From an uncultured Collinsella sp. (GTDB lineage Bacteria; Actinomycetota; Coriobacteriia; Coriobacteriales; Coriobacteriaceae): a DNA stretch of 48,701 bases. A program made the translations under genes and the position numbers. The stretch covers positions 1 to 48,701 of the forward strand of contig CABRHH010000021.1 in assembly GCA_902470695.1 (NCBI GenBank), read 5' to 3'. Shown here piece by piece: positions 36,134 to 42,974 of this stretch; position 1 is the first letter of the stretch; every line of letters starts with the position of its first letter. The notes beneath the pieces were generated by a model that ran no database searches, was not told the DNA's origin, and was given only the letters and a program-made list of their open reading frames with translations.

Positions 36134-36182
36134 TTAAGGAAGCTCTTAGGTTTGCCCCCGGGCAAGGCGCCGGAGGTATCAT
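36134..36182 (+). promoter_or_regulatory. Direct-repeat pair 2 and promoter of the two-component system
   Basis: TTAAGG (36134-36139) and CTTAGG (36145-36150), 5 bp apart, end just before the expected -35. TATCAT (36177-36182) is a fair -10. This layout fits activation by an OmpR-type regulator, most simply the one encoded at 36268. Confidence 0.6.
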
Positions 36183-36267
36183 CGAAGGCGGCCTTGTTGA
36201 GCACCGGTGCGCCATGTCACAGATGCTGAAACGGCCGCAAAACGAATCTATGCCCCAAGGAGACGCC

Positions 36268-36951
36268 ATGCAGCTGTTGCTCGCCGAAGACGAACAGGCC
36301 CTTTCCAACGCGCTGGTCACCATACTCGAGCACAGCGGCTACCGCGTGCAGGCGGTCCTCGACGGCCCCGGCGCGCTGGCGGCGCTGACCGAGCGCTCCT
36401 TCGACGCCGCCATCCTCGACATCATGATGCCGGGCATGGACGGCATCGAGGTGGTGCGGCGCGCCCGGGCGCACGGCATCCAGGTGCCCATCATCATGCT
36501 CACGGCCAAAAGCGAGGTGGAGGACAAGGTCTGCGGTCTCGATGCCGGTGCCAACGACTACCTCACCAAGCCGTTTTCCGCCAAGGAGCTCATGGCCCGC
36601 ATCCGCGCCCTCACGCGCCCCGTCACCGCCGCAGGGGATGCGCTCGTGGTGGGTACCGCCCGGCTCGACCGCAGCGCGCGCACGCTCGCCGGCCCGAGCG
36701 GGGTCGAGCACCTCTCCAACCGCGAATTCGAATTGCTCGAGCAGCTCATGGCGCGTCCGGGAACCAAGATCGCCACGGAGCGGCTGCTGCTCGCCATATG
36801 GGGCGACGACGCCCCCGAAGACGCGAACGTCGTATGGGTCTACATCTCCTACCTGCGCAAAAAGCTCGCCGCATGCGGTACCGACGTGCGCATCCGCGCC
36901 GCTCGCGGGCAGGGCTACACCATCGAGGTCGCCGGGGACGGTGCGCGATGA
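36268..36951 (+). CDS. OmpR/PhoB family response regulator
   Basis: A 227-residue regulator. The receiver domain (1-115) has the acidic pair E-D-E at 7-9, phospho-acceptor Asp51 in AAILDIMMPGMDG, the switch Thr in MLTAKSE and the conserved Lys in YLTKPFSAKELM. A winged-helix effector domain (about 130-222) ends with WVYISYLRKKL and RGQGYTIEV. AAGGAGAC lies 5 nt before the ATG at 36268. The stop overlaps the kinase start (ATGA), so both are made together. It is divergent from the glycosyltransferase operon, with paired repeats between. Confidence 0.95.
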   Translation: MQLLLAEDEQALSNALVTILEHSGYRVQAVLDGPGALAALTERSFDAAILDIMMPGMDGIEVVRRARAHGIQVPIIMLTAKSEVEDKVCGLDAGANDYLTKPFSAKELMARIRALTRPVTAAGDALVVGTARLDRSARTLAGPSGVEHLSNREFELLEQLMARPGTKIATERLLLAIWGDDAPEDANVVWVYISYLRKKLAACGTDVRIRAARGQGYTIEVAGDGAR

Positions 36952-38327
36952 ACATGGCCCGGCGCCTGCGGCGCAAGTTCATCCTCGCCACCATGCTCGC
37001 GGTCTCGATCGTGCTGGCGGGCATCATCGCGGCCATCAACGTGGCGAACTGGCTGAACGTCGTCGATCAAGCCGAGCGCCGACTCGACCTGATCGCCGCG
37101 CACAACGGCGGCCTGCCGCAGCCCAACCAGGACACCGCCGCACCCGCCGAGGCCGCAGCCGCCGAGAACGCGCCCGACGGCCCCGGCAAGCTCTCGCCCG
37201 AGACGCCGTTCGAGACGCGCTTCTTCACCGTCACGCTCGACGCCGACGGCACGGTCGTGGACACCGACACCTCCCACATCGCCGCCGTCGACGCCGACCA
37301 GGCGGCAAGCTGGGCGAAGGCCCTGGCGAACGCGGGGGCACAGGAGGGCTTCCAAGGCAGCTACCGGTATCGGGCCGTGCAGGGGAATGCGAGCGCGGCG
37401 AATGAGGACAGCTCCTCGCTAGCTGATGCGAGCACGGCGGCCGACGGGACGGCCGGCGGCTCGCAAACCGGCAGCGGCGCGGCAGACGCCGCGGACAAGG
37501 AGGCGGCCGAGACGGACAGGACCCTCTATGTGTTCTTGGATTGCTCGCGCGACCTGGACACCTTCAGGACCTTCCTGGTTGCCAGCACCGGCGTGAGCGC
37601 CATCGGCTGGCTGCTGGTGCTGGCGCTCACGATGGGCCTTGCGCGCATGGCGGTGCGGCCCATCGTCGAGAGCTACGAGAAGCAGAAGCGCTTCATCACC
37701 GACGCGAGCCACGAGATCAAGACGCCGCTGTCGATCATCGACGCCTCCTGCGAGGTCGTTGAGTTGACGGCGGGGGCAAGCGAATGGACCGCGAGCATTC
37801 ATACGCAGGTCGAGCGCCTGAGCGCGCTCACCGAGCGGCTCGTGCTGCTCGCCCGGATGGATGAGGGGGCCGCCCTGGACCTCGCCTCGATCGACCTGTC
37901 CGAAACCGTGGCTGCCGCCGCCGAACCCTATCGGGCGGTCGCGCTTGCCGCGGGCCGGACGCTTGCGGTGAACATCGAGCCGAACCTCGCCGCACACGCC
38001 GATGCCGCCGCGATCGGGCAGGCCACGGAGCTGCTGCTGGACAACGCCATGCGCTATGCGAGCCCGGGCAGCACCATCGAGCTCACCCTTGCCGCGGCAG
38101 GGCGGCACCGGCGCATCAGCGTGCGCAACCGCTGCGACGAGGTTCCCACCGGCGACCTCGACCGGCTCTTCGAGCGCTTCTACCGCGCCGACGAGGCCCG
38201 CAGCAGCGCAACCGGCGGCTCGGGCATCGGCCTTGCGGCCGTGCGCGCCATCGCCGAGGCGCATCGGGGCCGCGCCCGCATCGAAACCCCCGACGCGCAC
38301 ACGTTCACCTGCATCATCGAGCTGTAA
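36948..38327 (+). CDS. Sensor histidine kinase
   Basis: A 459-residue membrane kinase. Span 1 is at about 11-34 and span 2 at about 209-233. The outer sensor domain between them ends in a Ser/Ala/Gly/Asp-rich stretch (about 146-190) just before the DRTLYVFLDCSRDLD segment. The H-box FITDASHEIKTPLS holds the phosphorylated His255. N-box LLLDNAMRYAS and G-box GGSGIGLAAVRAIAEAH complete the ATP domain. There is no clear HAMP domain; span 2 leads within about 15 residues to the dimer helix. It probably senses an envelope cue. It is cotranslated with the regulator by a 4-bp overlap. Confidence 0.94.
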   Translation: MNMARRLRRKFILATMLAVSIVLAGIIAAINVANWLNVVDQAERRLDLIAAHNGGLPQPNQDTAAPAEAAAAENAPDGPGKLSPETPFETRFFTVTLDADGTVVDTDTSHIAAVDADQAASWAKALANAGAQEGFQGSYRYRAVQGNASAANEDSSSLADASTAADGTAGGSQTGSGAADAADKEAAETDRTLYVFLDCSRDLDTFRTFLVASTGVSAIGWLLVLALTMGLARMAVRPIVESYEKQKRFITDASHEIKTPLSIIDASCEVVELTAGASEWTASIHTQVERLSALTERLVLLARMDEGAALDLASIDLSETVAAAAEPYRAVALAAGRTLAVNIEPNLAAHADAAAIGQATELLLDNAMRYASPGSTIELTLAAAGRHRRISVRNRCDEVPTGDLDRLFERFYRADEARSSATGGSGIGLAAVRAIAEAHRGRARIETPDAHTFTCIIEL

Positions 38328-38403
38328 CGGGGCGCCTGTGCGCGCGGCAGATGCAGGCGCCACCCGGCTCAAGCATCCACAGACACGGCAAAAGGCAGCA
38401 GCA

Positions 38404-38462
38404 CAAAAAACACCTCCCAGCAGGCAGGAGCGCGCATCGCGGCCCCCGGTGCCGGGAGGTGT
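38404..38462 (-). terminator. Terminator of the uracil permease gene
   Basis: ACACCTCCC (38410-38418) pairs with GGGAGGTGT (38454-38462). On the minus strand the stem is followed by a T-run (As at 38405-38410). It lies between the convergent kinase and permease genes and may work for both. Confidence 0.75.
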
Positions 38463-38533
38463 GTTGTATCCGCCGGCGCCATGCGAAGCAGCGCCATACG
38501 AACTGCGTCGGCGGGCACGCCTGACGCCGAACC

Positions 38534-39883
38534 CTACGACGCGGTGTGCTCCGTCATCGCATCGGTCTTTTCGGCCGCCGCACCGGCCTCCTCAGCCGTC
38601 GCGTCGGCCTTTCCCGCCACCGTCGCGTCGGCGGGCTGCGGCAGCACCAGGTTGAGCAGGATGCCCACGAGCGTGGAGGTGGCCATGCCGGGCAGCGTGT
38701 AATCGCCCAGCGGGATAGAGATGCCCGAGGTCTCCATGCCCACGCCCAGGATGATGACGACCGAGGCGATCATGAGGTTGCGGTTGATGTCGAAATCAAC
38801 CTTGTTCGACACGAACATGCGCAAGCCGTTCGAGGCGATGAGGCCGAACAGCAGCAGGCACACGCCGCCCATGACCGGGCTGGGGATCGAGTTGATGAGC
38901 GCCGCGAGCTTCGGGCAGAAACCGCCCACCACCAGCGCGAAGGCGCCGGCATACCAGAAGATCTGGGTGGCATACACGCGCGTCACGCTCATCACGCCGA
39001 TGTTCTCGGCGTACGTGGTGGTGGGAGGGCCGCCGAGGAAACCGGAGATCACGCAGGACAGGCCGTCGCCGGCAAGCGAGCGCGGCAGCAGCGCGCGGTA
39101 ATCGCGGCCCACGATCTCGCCCACGGCGAGCAGATGCCCGATGTGCTCGATCACCACCACGATCGCCACCGGCGCCACGAGCGCGATGGCGCCGGCATCG
39201 AACACCGGCATGCTGATGCTGGGCAAGCCGATCCAAGCCGCCTGGGCGACCGGCTCGAAATCGACCATGTTGAGGGCCACCGACACCACGTAGCCCACGA
39301 TGATGGCCAACAGCACCGGCACCGTTCCGACGATGCCGCGCCGGCCGGAAAACACCACGGCCGAGAACAGGGTGATGGCCGCCACGAGCGTACCGACGCC
39401 CGAGAACACCGAGGTCCCGGACGCGTCGGTTTCCATGAACGCCATGTTGGCCGCCGTTGCCGACAGCCCGACGCCGATCACGACCATGACCGACGCCACG
39501 AGCACCGGCGGCAGCAGCCGGTCGAGCCAGCCGGCACCCACGAGCTTGACGATACCCGCGACCGCGAGGAACACCAGGCCCGCCACGATCACGCCCGACA
39601 TCGCCGCCGCCAGGCCGCGGGTTGCACCCACGGCGATGATGGGGCTGATGAAGGCGAACGAGCTGCCCAGATAGCTGGGGATCTTGTTGCCGGTCACCAG
39701 CAGGTAGCAGATGGTGCCGATGCCCGAGCACATGATGGCCACGTTGGGGTCGAGGCCGGTCAAGACGGGCACGAGCACCGTGGAGCCGAACATGCTCATC
39801 ATGTGCTGGATGCCCAGCGGGATGGCGCGCGCCGGCGGCACGCGGTCGTCGACGCCGATGACCGCTTGAACGGGTTGATTCAT
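38534..39883 (-). CDS. Uracil/xanthine permease, NCS2 family (UraA-like)
   Basis: A 449-residue membrane transporter with about fourteen spans. IPLGIQHMMSMFGSTVLVPVL and the substrate-site segments SSFAFISPIIA, VVVIEHIGHLLAVGEI (the Glu of the uracil site) and GFLGGPPTTTYAENIGVM are close to UraA/PyrP. The C-terminus (about 420-449) is Ala/Asp/Lys-rich and probably disordered. GAAAGGTAACGGT precedes the ATG at 39883. It is a single gene with its own terminator. Uracil is the likely substrate; no pyrimidine genes are near. Confidence 0.93.
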   Translation of the reverse strand: MNQPVQAVIGVDDRVPPARAIPLGIQHMMSMFGSTVLVPVLTGLDPNVAIMCSGIGTICYLLVTGNKIPSYLGSSFAFISPIIAVGATRGLAAAMSGVIVAGLVFLAVAGIVKLVGAGWLDRLLPPVLVASVMVVIGVGLSATAANMAFMETDASGTSVFSGVGTLVAAITLFSAVVFSGRRGIVGTVPVLLAIIVGYVVSVALNMVDFEPVAQAAWIGLPSISMPVFDAGAIALVAPVAIVVVIEHIGHLLAVGEIVGRDYRALLPRSLAGDGLSCVISGFLGGPPTTTYAENIGVMSVTRVYATQIFWYAGAFALVVGGFCPKLAALINSIPSPVMGGVCLLLFGLIASNGLRMFVSNKVDFDINRNLMIASVVIILGVGMETSGISIPLGDYTLPGMATSTLVGILLNLVLPQPADATVAGKADATAEEAGAAAEKTDAMTEHTAS

Positions 39884-40112
39884 ACCGTTACCTTTCAGAT
39901 GGAAAATCTGCCAATCCCATCTATGGTAGCGTGTCCGGCACCCGCAGGCCCCGAGGAGCGCGAATCGGATGGCGGTGGGGTGCCGGGAGGCGGCTTCCAG
40001 CGCAGGTCGAACGCGGGCGCGAAGACGCCGGCGAACGCACGCCGGCGCACCTGTGCCGCGGCGCGCCCATACGGAGGAGCGGCTGCGCAACTGCTCCCGC
40101 GCGAGCCGGCAC

Positions 40113-40144
40113 GCACACGCCGAGGGCCGCACACGCCGAGGGCC
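40113..40144. repeat. Perfect 16-bp tandem duplication
   Basis: GCACACGCCGAGGGCC occurs at 40113-40128 and again at 40129-40144. It lies in the 282-bp gap between the folB stop and the uracil permease start; I see no gene there. Confidence 0.8.
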
Positions 40145-40165
40145 GCACCCGCCCGGCACCCGACC

Positions 40166-40654
40166 CTATCGGCTGCGCTCGACCTCCACCGCCACGGTGC
40201 GCAGCGGCAGGCCGACCGGCGCCCAGGGCTTCTCCAGGCGCACGCGCACCGCCAGTAGGCGCTCGTGGCGGTCCAGCAGCTCGGACGCCACGCTTTCGGC
40301 GGCCGCCTCGATCAGCTTGAAGGTGCGCTGACGCAGCAGCCGCTCGACCTCATGGCACACCGCCCCATAGTCGATCGAGGCGTCCAGGTCGTCATGGGCG
40401 CCGGCGGCGGCGAGGTCGGCGAACAGCGTCAGCGTGACGATGAACTTCTGCCCGAGCTCGTTCTCCTCCGGATAGACCCCGTGGTTGGCGAACACCTCGA
40501 GCCCCTCGATCACGATGCGGTCGACACCGGAGAGATCGAGCGCCTCCGCGCGGACGATCTGGCGGCGCGCATCCGGCACCGCGGCGGAGCAGCGCGCCAA
40601 GGCGGCCCCCTCGGTGGGCGTAGCCTGCTGAGGCAAGTGCTTCATATCGGACAT
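40166..40654 (-). CDS. folB: Dihydroneopterin aldolase
   Basis: A 162-residue cytoplasmic enzyme that cleaves 7,8-dihydroneopterin to 6-hydroxymethyl-dihydropterin. The domain starts near residue 44: DRIVIEGLEVFANHGVYPEE (catalytic Glu region), then DLDASIDYGAVCHEVERLL, FKLIEAAAESVASELL and VRLEKPWAPV with the active-site Lys. The N-terminal ~43 residues are extra compared with the usual 120-residue enzyme and look unstructured. CGAAAGGATG precedes the ATG at 40654. It is the last gene of the folE-HD-folB operon. Confidence 0.92.
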   Translation of the reverse strand: MSDMKHLPQQATPTEGAALARCSAAVPDARRQIVRAEALDLSGVDRIVIEGLEVFANHGVYPEENELGQKFIVTLTLFADLAAAGAHDDLDASIDYGAVCHEVERLLRQRTFKLIEAAAESVASELLDRHERLLAVRVRLEKPWAPVGLPLRTVAVEVERSR

Positions 40655-40709
40655 GGGAACATCCTTTCGATCGAAAGACAGCTCAGGGCGCACAGGGGGG
40701 TGCCGGGCG

Positions 40710-41402
40710 CTAGACGCGCAACGTTTCGTTCATCTTCTCGGGCGGCCAACAACAGGTTGCGCGCGCCGGGCAGGACCAGCATGCACGCGCGGCCTTGTCG
40801 GATGCGCGCAGCAGATCTGCAAGCGTCGCGACGGCAGGGGCCGCTGCAGTGCGTACGCCACCCGAACGGTGCGCGCCGACGGCGCACGCGACCGCATCGA
40901 TCTCTGAAGCCGTGAAGTGCGCCGGGCCGGCAAGCGCGCCGAGCAGCTCGCGCGCATAGCGCTGGCCGGCCGCATGATGCGGCTCGCCGGTCTCGTACTG
41001 CGCGACGCGTCCCATGTCGTGCAGCAGCGCCGTGGCATAGACCACATCGCGCGCGAACGGGGGCGCAGCCGCGCCGCATGCGCACGAGGTGGCCGCGCTG
41101 GCGCACGCGACGCGCGCATCGGTCGCGGCGTCGGCGGCAGCGGCAACGGTCGGCGCCCCGCAGCCTCCGGCAGGGACGTCGCGTACCCCGCATCCCACCG
41201 GCGCCGCCCAGCCGTGCTCCAGGGCGGCAATCCACATGATGCGCGCCACGTCGAGCAGATGCGGCAGGCCGTGCCGGCACCATGGGCGGTCGCGCTCGAG
41301 CTCCTCCAGGCGCGCCAGGTCGCACGCAAAGCGCGGGTGGCGCACCAAAGCGTCCACCCGCGGCATGGCCTCGAATACTTCCCGCACCTCAGGCAGGGCC
41401 AT
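40710..41402 (-). CDS. HD-domain phosphohydrolase of the folate cluster
   Basis: A 230-residue protein. HD-type metal ligands are His44/His48 in CRHGLPHLLDVARI, His128-Asp129 in TALLHDMGR, and probably Asp202 in LRASDKAARA. A C-terminal Cys cluster (Cys208, Cys211, Cys217, Cys218: CWSCPARATCCW) is a known mark of HD proteins linked to folE. Residues about 67-117 are an Ala/Cys-rich insert that splits the HD domain. Its ATG overlaps the folE stop by one base (TAATG). It may remove phosphates from the product of FolE, filling the unassigned step between FolE and FolB; this is a context-based guess. Confidence 0.82.
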   Translation of the reverse strand: MALPEVREVFEAMPRVDALVRHPRFACDLARLEELERDRPWCRHGLPHLLDVARIMWIAALEHGWAAPVGCGVRDVPAGGCGAPTVAAAADAATDARVACASAATSCACGAAAPPFARDVVYATALLHDMGRVAQYETGEPHHAAGQRYARELLGALAGPAHFTASEIDAVACAVGAHRSGGVRTAAAPAVATLADLLRASDKAARACWSCPARATCCWPPEKMNETLRV

Positions 41403-41962
41403 TACGCACGCCCCAGCATCTGGAAGAAGCGCGCCTCGAGAGCCGGATCGGCTGCAAGCACGCCGCGGCGCGCGAGCGTGGCCGTTTTGGTCCCGGGCTT
41501 CTGCACGCCGCGCATGGTCATGCACATATGCTCCGCCTCGATATAGACGATGGTGCCGGCGCATACGAGCTCATCCATGAGTGCGTCGGCGATCTGTGCC
41601 GTCAGCTGCTCCTGCAGCTGCAGGCGACGGGCGAACACCTCTACGGTGCGCGCCAGCTTGGACAGACCCGCCACGCGTCCGCGCGGGATGTAGCCCACCG
41701 CCACCGTACCGTAGAAGGGCAGCAGATGGTGCTCGCACAGCGAATAGAAGGTGATGTCGCGCTCGATCACCAGGTCATCGGCTATACAGGGAAAGGTCTT
41801 GGCGAGATGGTCGGACGCGCGCTCGTCCATGCCGGCGCACAGCTCGGTATACATGCGCGCCACGCGGTCGGGCGTCTCGAGCAACCCCGCGCGCGTCGGG
41901 TCCTCGCCGATGCCCTCGAGCAGCAGGCGAATCCCCTCGCGCACCTTGTCCTGATCGACCAT
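41402..41962 (-). CDS. folE: GTP cyclohydrolase I
   Basis: A 186-residue enzyme that makes 7,8-dihydroneopterin triphosphate from GTP, the first step to folate. Zinc ligands Cys76, His79 and Cys147 are in FYSLCEHHLLPF and AEHMCMTMRGVQKPG. DPTRAGLLETPDRVARMY and GYIPRGRVAGLSKLAR are family boxes. Length is standard. It heads the operon with the HD-domain and folB genes. folP and folK are not in the window. Confidence 0.96.
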   Translation of the reverse strand: MVDQDKVREGIRLLLEGIGEDPTRAGLLETPDRVARMYTELCAGMDERASDHLAKTFPCIADDLVIERDITFYSLCEHHLLPFYGTVAVGYIPRGRVAGLSKLARTVEVFARRLQLQEQLTAQIADALMDELVCAGTIVYIEAEHMCMTMRGVQKPGTKTATLARRGVLAADPALEARFFQMLGRA

Positions 41963-42016
41963 ATCGCACCCGCTTTCCGCAAACGTTCGTCAGCCCATCC
42001 TACCACGCGCGCCTGC

Positions 42017-42598
42017 CTACATCGAATGCGTCGTGTACACCTCGGCGTCCTGCCACAGGCGCACGGCGTCCGCGGGAGCCTCCCCCGCCGCCAGCGCCGC
42101 CAGCGTTGCCGGCATATCGATCAGGCGTTGATTGGACGAGCCGCGGAAGCGCAGCGATATGTCGTGAAGGCGCTGCACGAACGGGCCGTCCACCAGCACA
42201 TCCACGCACGCGAGCAGCCGATCGGTCACCTCGGTGTGATGCCGACCGCCCGCCACGAGCTCCACATCCCACACGTCGCCCGTGAAGCACCAGATGGTCT
42301 TGCCGCATCCGCGCCGGAACTCCTCACGCACCCGCTCGACAAAGTCCACGAGCCCCGCCTGATTCTCGGGCTCCATGGGCTCGCCGCCCAGCAGCGTGAG
42401 ACCGTCCACATAATCGGGCCGCAAGCTCTCGATAATCCGCTCCTCGACCTCGTGCGTGAAGGGCCTGCCCGCCGCGAAATTCCACGCGAGCTCGTTGAAG
42501 CACCCCGGGCACCCGCGCCGGCAGCCGGACACGAACAGCGTCGTGCGCACCCCCTCGCCGTTGGCGATATCGAAGCTCTTGATCTCTGCGTAGTTCAT
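42017..42598 (-). CDS. nrdG: Anaerobic ribonucleotide reductase activating protein
   Basis: A 193-residue radical-SAM enzyme that installs the glycyl radical on NrdD. The cluster motif is GCRRGCPGCFNELAW (C-x3-C-x2-C), in the position typical for NrdG. LTLLGGEPMEPENQAGLV and DVLVDGPFVQRLHD follow. The ATG overlaps the stop of the small upstream ORF by 4 bp (ATGA), so its translation is probably coupled to that ORF. There is no oxygen-dependent reductase in the window, in line with an anaerobe. Confidence 0.96.
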   Translation of the reverse strand: MNYAEIKSFDIANGEGVRTTLFVSGCRRGCPGCFNELAWNFAAGRPFTHEVEERIIESLRPDYVDGLTLLGGEPMEPENQAGLVDFVERVREEFRRGCGKTIWCFTGDVWDVELVAGGRHHTEVTDRLLACVDVLVDGPFVQRLHDISLRFRGSSNQRLIDMPATLAALAAGEAPADAVRLWQDAEVYTTHSM

Positions 42599-42789
42599 GA
42601 GCGCATCATCTTCTCGTCAAGCGCCTCTAAGCCCTCGATCACTCGACCCCCTGCCACATCGGACCTGCCGTTGCGGATACACGCTCCTACGCGTTCCTCA
42701 TACGCCGCCTGGTCCGTGTCGCTACAGAGGCCGTGCCTATGAAACTCTTCACGTGATGTCGCCCTAAACGCTGCAGAGAAATGAATCAT
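42595..42789 (-). CDS. Small unknown protein between nrdD and nrdG
   Basis: A 64-residue ORF, soluble-looking and moderately charged: MIHFSAAFRATSREEFHRHG at the start and VIEGLEALDEKMMRS at the end. I recognise no family. Support for translation: GAGGAGAG about 9-11 nt before this ATG, a 4-bp ATGA overlap with nrdG, and the same strand and order as the operon. An ATG three codons upstream (42798) is too close to the ribosome site. Codon use is less GC-biased than the neighbours (AGG, CGT, TTA, TGT occur), which may mean low expression or a different history. Two Cys residues (residues 22 and 37) do not form an obvious metal motif. Confidence 0.6.
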   Translation of the reverse strand: MIHFSAAFRATSREEFHRHGLCSDTDQAAYEERVGACIRNGRSDVAGGRVIEGLEALDEKMMRS

Positions 42790-42864
42790 CGTCACCATCT
42801 CTCCTCATATTAACCGAGAGCCAAATTACCCCATCATACAAGCATCCCTGTGCTGATAAGGGCA

Positions 42865-42960
42865 GGGGTCCATGCAGATGAGCAAGAGCAAACATTCCGC
42901 AGGAGGGCCGCCAAAGGCGACCCTCCGAGGACGTTTGCGCGGCTCATCCGCATGGACCCC
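42865..42960. repeat. Nested hairpin element between nrdD and the small ORF
   Basis: Outer arms 42865-42883 and 42942-42960 pair over 18 of 19 bp (GGGGTCCATGC-GATGAGC). A middle stem GCAAAC/GTTTGC (42888-42893, 42933-42938) and an inner stem GGAGGG-CGCC/GGCG-CCCTCC (42902-42926) with an AAA loop sit inside. It begins 14 nt after the nrdD stop. No T-run follows. Its three-tier design resembles the element at 13576-13677, although the sequence differs. Confidence 0.85.
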
Positions 42961-42974
42961 GCCGGGACCGTACC

